From Lampris incognitus (taxonomy: Eukaryota; Chordata; Actinopteri; Lampriformes; Lampridae), in assembly GCF_029633865.1 (NCBI RefSeq), contig NC_079212.1, positions 104,123,473 to 104,187,472 on the forward strand: DNA of 64,000 bases, given 5' to 3'. The position numbers were made by a program, and so were the translations under genes. The number at the start of each line of letters is the position of its first letter. The stretch's first letter is position 1. This document shows positions 60,401-64,000 of this stretch, piece by piece. The notes below the pieces were generated by a model. It was not told where the DNA came from and ran no database searches. It saw nothing but the letters and a program-made list of their open reading frames with translations.

Positions 60401-60812
60401 TGTTTTTATTCACGTTTTACATAACTTCCCAACTTCATTGGGGTTTGTACCCACACAAGTAATGATGTCTCTTGTTGTATTAGTTTGCCCTCTTATGGAC
60501 ATAATGTGCACAAATACATTCGAATGGGTTCGAACCCATGTGTTTTTTTTTTTTTTAGAAAGAATAACCAAACATAATTTTTGGCCAATTTTGACAGCCC
60601 TAAAAGATACCAACATTAAAACAAGCTTCAATTCCTGGTTCACCATTATTATAAGTAGCCAATAGTTACAGATATAAACATCAAGTAAACACAGATGACG
60701 TATGTAGTACTGGGTGAAAACATCAAAAGTTCTTACTGGGAGATATCTGACTGGAATTTCATATTTGTACTCCTCTGCCTGTAGTTTATACACAAGCTTC
60801 ATCATTGGCCCA
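24894..60812 (-). CDS. smpd4: Sphingomyelin phosphodiesterase 4 (neutral sphingomyelinase 3), 16 exons, 5' end outside window
   Basis: Sixteen minus-strand exons, listed separately, join in phase into 736 residues that follow vertebrate SMPD4 from about residue 110 to the C-terminus. Diagnostic matches include [77 protein letters not shown] and [18 protein letters not shown]. The family is a metazoan neutral sphingomyelinase-like protein of the ER and nuclear envelope, unrelated to the DNase I-fold enzymes. A hydrophobic segment near the C-terminus is the expected membrane anchor. No stop or frameshift was found, so the gene appears functional. It spans over 36 kb, mostly transposon-filled introns. 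The N-terminal exon or exons lie past 64000. Confidence 0.95.
25553..25681 (-). CDS. smpd4: smpd4 exon before the terminal exon
   Basis: 129 bp in phase 0, with ATGTGCAG acceptor and GTAAGT donor. It encodes [20 protein letters not shown] and [20 protein letters not shown], collinear with SMPD4. Confidence 0.95.
25811..27295. mobile_element. Composite Penelope-like element with open GIY-YIG frame, in an smpd4 intron
   Basis: It begins and ends with the catgctcaataa terminus and contains several arms. Minus-strand hammerhead-like blocks lie at 25860-25939 and 26973-27050; a plus-strand block at 27105-27176 has a core mutation (CTAAAGA). Between the arms lies a GIY-YIG endonuclease frame. Partial extra arms at 26035-26160 and 27190-27295 show repeated insertion or rearrangement. 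No reverse-transcriptase part remains. Confidence 0.8.
26273..26686 (+). CDS. GIY-YIG endonuclease domain of a Penelope-like retroelement
   Basis: An open frame of 137 codons with the [17 protein letters not shown] lead-in, [13 protein letters not shown], the YIG-like box LYTGET and the downstream Arg in [10 protein letters not shown], then [20 protein letters not shown]. This is the C-terminal GIY-YIG nuclease of Penelope-like elements, which nicks target DNA for reverse transcription. The catalytic layout is preserved, although the first Tyr motif reads IVY and the second LYTG. The RT domain is absent, so this is a truncated remnant whose frame happens to be open. Confidence 0.85.
   Translation: MPKHKPVVIPYVAGMSKQLRCVFSKHRIPVALKPQNSLHQEFVHLKDQVPRHKQSNIVYAVKCRDNCCELYTGETKQTLAKRMAQYRRANTSGHDSTVYTHLQASGQSFKDEDVHILDKEERWFERGVKEAIYVKKE
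27296..30433 (+). mobile_element. CR1/L2-superfamily LINE in an smpd4 intron, split by a Tc1 palindrome
   Basis: Plus frames encode an [72 protein letters not shown] and [11 protein letters not shown] residues, then [19 protein letters not shown] and [18 protein letters not shown]. The catalytic FADD box reads FAGD at about 28185. Stops and frameshifts are frequent. The 3' UTR resumes after the insertion (29095-30295) and ends at 30433 with GGCCAATAAACATGATTCTG, as in the copy at 13560. Confidence 0.83.
29095..30295. mobile_element. Tc1-like foldback element: 537-bp inverted arms around 127 bp
   Basis: The ends are TACACTACCG and its complement at a TA target site. Positions 29095-29631 are nearly identical to the reverse complement of 29759-30295, 537 bp each. 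Each arm carries the start of a Tc1 transposase ([36 protein letters not shown]: paired helix-turn-helix) and, on the opposite strand, a frame resembling the transposase C-terminus ([19 protein letters not shown]). The spacer 29632-29758 extends the minus-strand copy to [15 protein letters not shown]. No catalytic domain is present. Confidence 0.92.
30442..30573 (-). CDS. smpd4: smpd4 exon
   Basis: 132 bp, phase 0, acceptor CTGCCTCAG and donor GTTAGT. It encodes [14 protein letters not shown] and [18 protein letters not shown]; the second block is highly conserved in SMPD4. It starts 8 bp after the end of the intronic LINE copy. Confidence 0.95.
30700..30862 (+). mobile_element. Degenerate tRNA-SINE family B fragment
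   Basis: Order of ctaaattgtccacagg, ggccctgtgatagtgat, cttctgctgg and attaagtggg...gggatgga follows the 3' body of family B with many substitutions. Confidence 0.5.
30988..31218 (-). CDS. smpd4: smpd4 exon
   Basis: 231 bp, phase 0, acceptor ACCTTGCAG and donor GTCAGT (non-preferred base at +3). It encodes [20 protein letters not shown], the Ser/Glu-rich [13 protein letters not shown] linker and [13 protein letters not shown]. Confidence 0.95.
31429..32415. mobile_element. Penelope-like unit with two hammerhead-like arms and a SINE insertion
   Basis: The left arm, minus-strand block 31463-31540, has CTGAAGA, GAAAC and GTA. The right arm, plus-strand block 32336-32401, has CTGAAGA, GAAAC and GTA with a shortened stem II. 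A minus-strand GIY-YIG remnant lies at about 31740-31870, in the opposite orientation to that of 26273. The SINE at 31940-32318 splits the right half. Confidence 0.8.
31940..32318 (+). mobile_element. tRNA-derived SINE in a Penelope-like unit
   Basis: The head GGCGGCATGTTGGACCAGTG and B-box GGTTCGAACCCC are followed by the bgttctccccgtgtctg-type body, then an aatttccccaaggggatta tail. Penelope-like sequence resumes at gtaaagggtggggatacc. Confidence 0.82.
32709..32914 (-). CDS. smpd4: smpd4 exon
   Basis: 206 bp: acceptor TTTTTCCAG, donor GTAAGT. It completes the Gly of the [11 protein letters not shown] junction, then encodes a Ser/Gln-rich stretch and [17 protein letters not shown], a strong SMPD4 match. 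Confidence 0.95.
34054..34217 (-). CDS. smpd4: smpd4 exon
   Basis: 164 bp: acceptor TTTCTTGCAG, donor GTGAGG. It encodes [40 protein letters not shown] and [14 protein letters not shown]. The exon lies only 28 bp from the end of a Tc1 relic (34245). Confidence 0.96.
34245..35475 (-). mobile_element. Tc1/mariner-like relic with a nested Penelope-like insertion
   Basis: The ends (34245-34325 and 35397-35475) are inverted repeats of about 75 bp containing tttgttgaatctctatgtga and its complement. The minus strand at 35118-34860 encodes a helix-turn-helix transposase start: [33 protein letters not shown], stop, NIIKKWKL, then RSGRPRKI. The copy is broken by stops and by the Penelope-like insertion next to its end. 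Confidence 0.65.
34329..34858. mobile_element. Penelope-like repeat copies inside the Tc1 relic
   Basis: A first truncated arm lies at 34329-34415. A second copy starts at 34556 with tttatgcacgctcaataatc; its minus-strand hammerhead-like block is 34603-34675, with the core read as CTGAAGG because of the cccctt variant. The conserved interior runs to gacagacgtactcttag at 34858. Confidence 0.7.
35916..36013 (-). CDS. smpd4: smpd4 exon
   Basis: 98 bp: acceptor CTCCCTGTAG, donor GTAAAT. It encodes [18 protein letters not shown] and a polar loop ([13 protein letters not shown]); the split Trp codon is completed by the next exon. Confidence 0.95.
36831..36921 (-). CDS. smpd4: smpd4 exon
   Basis: 91 bp: acceptor CTTCCTACAG, donor GTAAGC. 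It encodes [20 protein letters not shown] and [10 protein letters not shown], almost unchanged among vertebrates. Confidence 0.96.
37155..37435. repeat. Interspersed repeat with acccaaagcgctttacagtg motif
   Basis: The acccaaagcgctttacagtg and caatgtgtagcacccatctg segments are typical of a common fish interspersed repeat (a SINE or LINE 3' end). I cannot assign the family or exact limits from one copy. Confidence 0.45.
37519..37739. mobile_element. Short non-autonomous TIR element (MITE)
   Basis: The termini CAAGGCTCAGCGTTTTCGG are exact inverted repeats extending about 25 bp. Flanking octamers gatataat (37511-37518) and gatatcat (37740-37747) match 7 of 8, suggesting an hAT-type duplication. 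No coding capacity. Confidence 0.78.
37961..38115 (-). CDS. smpd4: smpd4 exon
   Basis: 155 bp: acceptor GTTTTTCAG, donor GTGAGA. It encodes [31 protein letters not shown], a His/Ser-rich loop and TSPLEEFKR. It is among the best SMPD4 matches in the window. Confidence 0.97.
38246..38475. repeat. Exact tandem duplication, two units of 115 bp
   Basis: 38246-38360 and 38361-38475 appear identical (both start ttcaggcatcttgcaagtgt and end ctactcacacacc). It lies in the intron 130 bp upstream of the 37961-38115 exon in gene sense. Confidence 0.9.
38920..39075 (+). repeat. Minisatellite, about 39-bp unit, four copies
   Basis: Units built on ggcggtcctgtctgcgtcgc and tggcctcc recur at 38933, 38972, 39011 and, more diverged, 39050. 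On the minus strand the units read [14 protein letters not shown] repeats, but no convincing gene is present. Confidence 0.7.
39525..39873. mobile_element. Foldback element within a CA-rich tract
   Basis: About 125-bp arms are reverse complements: accaacccggtatcacgcca...gtaatgccagcagg on the left, the matching complement ending tttggcatgatactgggctg on the right. The centre (39620-39745) contains the telomere-like ttagggttagggg. CA-rich repeats lie on both sides, so the element interrupts or borders the microsatellite. Confidence 0.72.
39872..39932. repeat. (CA)n microsatellite
   Basis: About 30 uninterrupted CA units directly beside the foldback element. Confidence 0.97.
40085..40480 (-). 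pseudogene. Tc1 transposase N-terminal half
   Basis: The minus strand gives [35 protein letters not shown], then [40 protein letters not shown] and [18 protein letters not shown]. This is the paired HTH DNA-binding region with the GRPSKLS hinge. The DDE catalytic part is lost at 40085. The related copy at 61262 keeps it. Confidence 0.8.
40510..41505 (+). mobile_element. L2-type LINE 3' end
   Basis: Plus frames read [44 protein letters not shown] and [20 protein letters not shown], and resume after the SINE with TFWTNLKDY-like residues and the tail ggcactatacaaa...gttgttgttg. These are the usual C-terminal motifs of fish L2-like LINEs. Confidence 0.8.
40901..41334 (-). mobile_element. tRNA-derived SINE, family A, inserted in the L2 LINE
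   Basis: An exact 9-bp target duplication, ctttggaca, lies at 40892-40900 and 41335-41343. The minus-strand head GGGCGTCCGAGTAGTATATTGG, tRNA boxes and body match the SINE at 7040. It ends in a (T)n/(A)n tract at 40901-40917. Confidence 0.92.
42301..42361. repeat. (CA)n microsatellite
   Basis: About 29 CA units between 42301 and 42361 within an smpd4 intron. Confidence 0.97.
42755..42844 (-). CDS. smpd4: smpd4 exon
   Basis: 90 bp, phase 0: acceptor GGGTGAACAG, donor GTACTT. It encodes [20 protein letters not shown] and [16 protein letters not shown]...YQ matches SMPD4; the middle is lineage-variable. The acceptor follows a very long pyrimidine-rich tract. Confidence 0.92.
42850..43110 (-). 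other. Long polypyrimidine tract upstream of an smpd4 acceptor
   Basis: On the minus strand about 260 bp of intron, ending next to the acceptor at 42845, is mostly C and T (plus strand GA-rich, as in gaggaagagcagaaggagga). It is much longer than a normal acceptor tract and has mirror-symmetry potential. Confidence 0.8.
43111..44740. other. Intronic sequence without recognised features
   Basis: AT-rich smpd4 intron. I see no coding exon or clear repeat boundary. Confidence 0.5.
44745..44808. repeat. (TA)n microsatellite flanked by GT/CA runs
   Basis: About 32 TA units, with tgtgtgtg before and cacacacacaca after. The tract is self-complementary and can form a cruciform. Confidence 0.97.
46691..46855 (+). 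mobile_element. tRNA-SINE family B, 3' part
   Basis: ggccctgtgatggtctggtg, ctgtccagggtgtcc, gactgttgggataggctcca and the ggataatgga tail match family B. Confidence 0.82.
47215..47345 (-). mobile_element. SINE 3' fragment
   Basis: The tttattgttatttctcagta, aatttgtccacggcatttaa and ggggccaactccagtt segments match the minus-oriented SINE at 23350-23695. Confidence 0.6.
48965..49425. mobile_element. Possible piggyBac-like non-autonomous element
   Basis: The left end is TTAACGCTAGAACGACC; the right end, gtcgttttagtgaag near 49411-49425, is a degraded complement. TTAA at the edge suits piggyBac, but the right TTAA is lost. A poly(G) run sits at 49030-49041. Confidence 0.38.
49612..49670 (+). repeat. 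Penelope-like repeat terminal fragment
   Basis: tcttgatgcatgctcagtaa and tttgaactgattcaacc match the outer termini of the Penelope-like units. Confidence 0.55.
50616..50687 (-). CDS. smpd4: smpd4 exon
   Basis: 72 bp, phase 0, donor GTAAGC. It encodes [20 protein letters not shown] and PQVK, matching SMPD4 except for V-to-M and M-to-I changes. The acceptor reads CACCCGAG, with an unusual G at -3. Confidence 0.92.
50848..51400 (+). mobile_element. hAT fragment with BED-finger remnant
   Basis: Starting near attagggatgaggcggttat, the plus strand leads into [20 protein letters not shown], a stop after DDCPIC, then [20 protein letters not shown]: a BED zinc finger with C-x2-C and H-x4-H. The right end was not found. 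Confidence 0.6.
51395..53066 (+). mobile_element. L2-type LINE 3' region, split by a hAT element
   Basis: Plus frames read [80 protein letters not shown], and after the insertion RSRLVT and [20 protein letters not shown]. The tail is atataaataaaattattatt. These are standard fish L2-like C-terminal motifs. Confidence 0.83.
51802..52665 (+). mobile_element. hAT element (ZBED-like), internally deleted
   Basis: An exact 8-bp target duplication, atacattt, lies at 51794-51801 and 52666-52673. TIRs are TAGGCTTGCAACGGTT and the complement of TAGGGGTGCAACGGTC. The plus strand carries [20 protein letters not shown] and [14 protein letters not shown] (BED finger), then [20 protein letters not shown] in a shifted frame. 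The rest of the transposase is deleted. Confidence 0.93.
53141..53273 (-). CDS. smpd4: smpd4 exon
   Basis: 133 bp: acceptor CCTCCTCAG, donor GTGAGC. It encodes [40 protein letters not shown] and TLLQ; the SVNADPA...[10 protein letters not shown] segment is strongly conserved. Confidence 0.95.
53807..54233 (+). mobile_element. tRNA-derived SINE, family A, full-length
   Basis: The head GGGGCATCTGGGTAGCATAG, B-box-like GGTTTGAATCCC, body and the ggaaaatagggtaattggcc end with an A-rich tail mark the most complete family A copy in the window. Confidence 0.88.
54370..54466. repeat. (CA)n microsatellite
   Basis: CA-rich from 54360, with a pure run of about 38 units at 54391-54466. Confidence 0.97.
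55064..55215 (-). CDS. smpd4: smpd4 exon
   Basis: 152 bp: acceptor TTCTCCTCAG, donor GTAAGT. It encodes [35 protein letters not shown] and a Ser/Gly-rich loop. Confidence 0.96.
55617..55669 (-). CDS. smpd4: smpd4 exon (53 bp)
   Basis: A short exon with acceptor CTTCTGCAG and donor GTAAGT. It completes the Asn codon and encodes [17 protein letters not shown], the SMPD4 NPFEYY...SLIT motif. Confidence 0.95.
56657..57530 (+). mobile_element. Rex3-like LINE inserted next to an smpd4 splice donor
   Basis: A 13-bp target duplication, tgaaacatggtta, lies at 56644-56656 and 57531-57543. The head contains ccccaggtgtttggtaccag and frames follow: [54 protein letters not shown], and an (AATG)n tail. 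The body between about 56830 and 56880 is shortened. The right duplication ends 22 bp from the exon donor at 57565. Confidence 0.92.
57567..57675 (-). CDS. smpd4: smpd4 exon
   Basis: 109 bp: acceptor TTTCCTTACAG, donor GTATCC. It encodes [36 protein letters not shown], collinear with SMPD4. Donor position +6 onward is only 22 bp from a Rex3 insertion. Confidence 0.95.
58845..60449 (-). mobile_element. Tc1 element with nearly complete transposase
   Basis: The element lies between TA dinucleotides, with long TIRs of about 200 bp (CAAACCCCCATTCCAATGAA on the left, matching complement on the right). The left and right TIRs still match well, indicating a fairly recent copy. It interrupts the hAT element 58410-60602. 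Confidence 0.93.
59109..60192 (-). pseudogene. Tc1 (DD34E) transposase, two frameshifts
   Basis: The N-terminal HTH region reads [38 protein letters not shown] and [14 protein letters not shown]. The catalytic part has WSDEST (first Asp), [11 protein letters not shown] (second Asp) and SPIENVW (Glu), spaced as DD34E once a one-base gap near 59300 is allowed for. A second frameshift lies near 59725. Cut-and-paste transposition is the family role; this copy is inactive unless the shifts are sequencing errors. Confidence 0.9.
60737..60812 (-). CDS. smpd4: smpd4, most upstream exon in the window
   Basis: 76 bp: acceptor TGCTTTACAG, donor GTAAGA. It finishes a split Gly codon and encodes [20 protein letters not shown] and VRYLP, the SMPD4 motif about 110 residues from the N-terminus. 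No further upstream exon was found up to 64000. Confidence 0.95.
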
Positions 60813-61261
60813 CTGTAAAGCAAAACAGAAAGGGGGGGGGGCAAAATGGCTTCAATTTACCACACAGAATAAAATGGGCTAATGGCGTTAGAGTGCCTCA
60901 CAAACGTATTCAACCCCCCTGACAGTCATCACTAATTTCTGGATTATAAAAGATACTCACACATCTGTTCCTGAAGAATATTATTTTTGTGAATCCATAA
61001 GCTCTAACAGCATGCTCCTAAAGCCAAAATAAGTTATGTTTCGCTGACTTTTAATAAATTCAAAAGTAAAACATAGTGCTAGCACAAGTATTCAACCCCT
61101 TGTGCTCTGAAATCTCCAAGTTTACGCAAATGAGAAATTATTCCTAAAACAAACTCAGGTTAACACAATTAGACATGATTCGTGTGCACCTGTAAGATAT
61201 TAAAGTAACGGTCTCATTTATGGGTATAAAAAGCACTCTGTGTAAAGTTCATTAGCCGGGC

Positions 61262-62557
61262 GTGAACTCCATCAGAAAATGAAGACGAAGGAGCATAATA
61301 CTGAAGTAAGAGACAAGGTGATTAAAATGCAGAGGGCGGGAAAGGGATGCAAAACACTATCAAAATGTTTGGCTGTCCCATGGAACACAGTTCTGTTATT
61401 CCCTTATGTTCCGACAACATTCTAATTCCGTTATCCTCTTTCGATGTTGTATTCTGTAAATTATGTAAACACAACATCCATTGCACATTATCCGTGTTGG
61501 GAGAGAGATCCCTCCTCTGTTGCTCTCCCTGAGGTTTCTTCCTATTTTTTTCTCCCTGTAAAAGTTTTTCTTTTTTCTTTTAGGGAGTTGTTCCTTATCC
61601 GATGCGAGGGTTGAAGGACAGGATGTAAGTCCTGTGACACAAATTTATAATTTGTGATAATAGGCTATACAAATAAAATTGACTTGACTGTTCATTCATT
61701 GAATGGATCCACTGTCAGAAAATGGAAGCTGTATCACACCACCCAGATGTTTTGTAGGACAGGCCATCCTCAAAGCAAGACATGGGCTGGTGAGGAAAGC
61801 CATAGATGAGTCTGCAATCACTTTGAAGGAGCTCCAGAGGTCAGTGGCTGAAACTGGAGTAAATGTACATGAGTCAACCATATCATGGACTCTCAATAAA
61901 TCTGGCCAGTATGGGAGGGCGGCAAGAAAGAAGCCGTTGCTCAAAACTATGCATATAAACGTACACTTGGAGTTTGCTACCAAGCATGAGAGAGACCCAG
62001 TTAGGATGTGGGTAAAGGTTTGTGGTCAGGTAAGACGAAAGTTGAGCTTTTTGGCCAAAACTCAAAGGCTTATGTGTGGCACAAACCTAACACTCGTCAT
62101 GCCCTAAAACACCCCCCCAACAGTGAAGCCTGTTGGCGGCAGCATAATGCTATGGGGTTGCTTTTAATTTGCAGGAACTGGGCTGCTTGTTCAAATTGAG
62201 GGAATAATGGATGGAACTAAATGGAGGGGAATATTGGAAGAAAACCTGTTGCAGTCTGCCATAAAACTGAAGCTTGGGAGAAGGTTCACCTTCCAGCAGC
62301 ACAATGATCTTAAGCACAAGGCTAAAACAACAATGGCATGGCTCAGCAACAAAAAGGTGAATGTTTTGGAGTGGCCAAGTCAAAGTTCGGCCCTCAACCC
62401 CATTGAAAATCTGTGGCACAGACTGAAAATCGCAGTCCAGAGGTGCCATCCCACCAACCTGCAAGACCTGTACAAATTCTGCCAGGAAGATTGGGCAAGC
62501 TTTACTCCAGAAGAATGTGCAAAGCTTGTACATACTTACCCCAAGAGAATCAAGTAG
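61262..62557 (+). pseudogene. Tc1 transposase, degraded
   Basis: Frames read KVIKMQRAGKGCKTLSKCLA-like residues before the insertion. After it come [36 protein letters not shown] (the second catalytic Asp context reads HND), VLEWPSQSSALNPIENLWHR (Glu box) and CAKLVHTYPKRIK before the stop. Several frameshifts are present. Confidence 0.82.
61376..61690 (+). mobile_element. Retroelement 3' end inserted in the Tc1 relic
   Basis: The ttgggagagagatccctcct, gttgctctccctgaggtttc and acaaataaaattgacttgac segments form the 3' end of a common fish retroelement, inserted between two halves of the transposase frame. Family not determined. Confidence 0.55.
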
Positions 62558-62559
62558 TT

Positions 62560-62750
62560 GAGTCAAGTAGGTTTTATTTGTCCCCAGGGGGGCAATTGTG
62601 TAGCAACGGCACCATTTAAACACACACTCCACAGAACACAAGGCAAATAAATACAACATGTAGTGAGGAGAACAAAGCCAATGAAAAGCAATGCAACAGT
62701 AAAATCATGAATCATGGCTGTTACTGCAGCAAAAGGATACTCTACAAAGT
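62560..62750 (-). mobile_element. Short retroelement 3' end inserted in the Tc1 relic
   Basis: gagtcaagtaggttttattt and gtccccaggggggcaattgt resemble the reversed 3' end (with AATAAAA) of a fish LINE. Tc1 terminal sequence resumes afterwards. Confidence 0.5.
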
Positions 62751-63177
62751 ATTGATATGTGGGTGTTGAATACTTATGCAAGCACTATATTTTAGTTTTT
62801 AATTTATTTAAAAAAACCCAGCAAAACATAACTTATTTTGGCTTTGGGAACTTGCTGTTAGAGCTTATGGGTTCACAAAAATAACTTTGTTCAGGAACAG
62901 ATGTGAGTATCTTTTATAATCCAGTAATTAGTGATGACAGTCAAGGGGGTTAAATACTTTTGCAAGGCACTGTATTACTATCTCTCAGAGAAGAATGATA
63001 AAAAAAATTGCATGGTTTTGCTTTGGATTGTTATTGACTGAAATTAGTATTCTGTGGAAGTGATTGGAATTATGTTGACACAACATGAGAACTGTTATAC
63101 AAAAGCTAGTCATGCACACATCATTGCAGGCCATTCAATTCAGCCAGTAATGACACAGTGAATCTTGAACAAGACAT

Positions 63178-64000
63178 AGGGCTCTATTTTCCAGATGGCG
63201 CATGGACAGCGGTTGCACTAATGCAGACACAGTGACAATTTTGTTGGGCGCAAGGTGGTTTTTCTCTCGCCTAGGCACGTTTGCTTATTTCTGGGCTCGC
63301 CACGACATCGCTTGTGCCGAAATGGATGTGGGGGCACACTAGCGGGTGTGTCAATCAAAATCAGGTGGCACAGTGCTAGTTTGGTGTCAAATAAAACCAT
63401 TATGCCTGTGTCTCCGCCTGGTCAGGCCATGTCTTAGCGCAGATGCAGGCGTTGTGTGGTAGTTTCAGGGCTTTAGGCAAAGGTGCACTAAGCGTAGACT
63501 TATCCAAAATCAAACATGCCACTGTTGTGTATGTTATGTTGGCCTATTTCATGAAAAATGTTAACTAATGACTACTGTCCTAAACCTTTTTAATCACATA
63601 ACAAAATATCTGCACGTGTATCATTGTCTTCTAGCATAAAATTACATGCGTCATTATGCATGGAAAACAACATGGTGACTGAGATTTCAATTAACCTCAT
63701 TCAACCTGATTGCCTAGGTTAATTGAGCCGTGATCACTCCTGCTGTGTTAATAGAATACACAGGAAAGAGATGCTGGTGAGTACAAAGACGTTAAATGGT
63801 AGCCTGTCAAATAATCATGTTGGCGTGTTTTCTCACATCACATTGGAATTGGTATTATCTTTTGTATGCACACTTGGCGACTGCACCTCCCAAACAAGGA
63901 CATCAGTTTCCTCCTGGGAGAAGCTTTTCTGCCTATCCGGTGTGGACTTTTGCCATCTATTACAAAACTGGCAGTTCGCCATGACAAAGAGCACGCTGCT
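63178..64000 (+). mobile_element. Harbinger-like element, running off the window
   Basis: The left end ggctctattttccagatggc, followed by GCG-rich words (gcgcatgg, gggcgcaagg), is typical of fish PIF/Harbinger elements. The interior includes cctcccaaacaaggacatca. The right end is not in the window, and no transposase was identified. Confidence 0.45.

Larger units (their letters stand above)
58410..60602 (+). mobile_element. hAT element with a Tc1 nested inside, in an smpd4 intron
   Basis: The ends TAGGGCTGTCAA and its complement are flanked by aaggatac (58402-58409) and aaagatac (60603-60610), 7 of 8. A short transposase start at 58627 ([20 protein letters not shown]) is cut off. Most of the span is the Tc1 at 58845-60449. 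Confidence 0.85.
60889..62974 (+). mobile_element. Tc1-like relic, same family as 38666-41848
   Basis: TIRs containing attcaacccccctgacagtc and its complement lie at TA sites 60889 and 62973. The plus strand carries a broken transposase (61262-62557). Two later insertions interrupt it: 61376-61690 and 62560-62750. Confidence 0.83.

Noticed and set aside
63218..63400. Upstream smpd4 exon on the minus strand
   Set aside because: The translation shows no SMPD4 N-terminal motif and the sequence looks like Harbinger-type DNA.

Overview
The window is nuclear DNA of a ray-finned (teleost) fish. The evidence is a spliced vertebrate gene with GT-AG introns, several tRNA-derived SINE families, Rex3/RTE, L1, L2/CR1 and Penelope-like retroelements, Tc1, hAT and Harbinger-like DNA transposons, and long (CA)n and (TA)n microsatellites. 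Most of the sequence is transposon-derived and heavily nested. Most long open frames are transposon remnants or chance frames.

Main host gene: the minus strand from 60812 down to 24894 carries 16 coding exons of smpd4 (sphingomyelin phosphodiesterase 4, neutral sphingomyelinase 3). All splice phases join without a break, giving 736 full codons plus a stop. The first exon or exons, about 100 residues, lie beyond position 64000. Introns are bloated by repeats. A poly(A) signal follows 88 bp after the stop.

Second host gene: a three-exon minus-strand gene at 9822-10916 encodes an unrecognised 219-residue secreted protein with a signal peptide, a Gln/Pro/Asn-rich start, a Gly/Tyr and Gly/Ala low-complexity centre and a distinct C-terminal tail. 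A frameshifted relative of its last exon and 3' UTR lies at 16323-16710, so this is a small tandem family with one decayed member. An open exon-like frame at 8056-8388 may be part of another short gene.

Layout. 1-6640: minus-strand L1-like element split by a hAT element (8-bp target duplication) and a second TIR element. 6640-7420: L1 fragment and SINE. 7420-11500: unique sequence with the secreted-protein gene. 12660-16200: a degenerate AT-rich minisatellite invaded by a LINE, a Rex3 and a SINE, next to an 87-bp hairpin. 16300-17830: pseudogene. 17836-22000: old DNA transposon with internal insertions. 22180-24772: SINE, RTE LINE and a Penelope-like copy. 24801-60812: smpd4 with intronic Penelope-like copies (one with an open GIY-YIG frame), a 1.2-kb Tc1 palindrome inside a LINE, two related Tc1 relics, a gypsy-like LTR, several hAT elements with BED-finger fragments, SINEs and a Rex3 copy 22 bp from a splice donor. 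60889-64000: Tc1 relic and a Harbinger-like element running off the edge.

The most unusual signal is a recurrent structured block in at least ten arms of the Penelope-like repeats. It fits a type I hammerhead ribozyme: CTGAAGA, a TCACT/AGTGA hairpin, GAAAC and a GTA or GTC cleavage triplet, enclosed by a TCAGTT/AACTGA stem. The arms are usually in inverted orientation within each unit.
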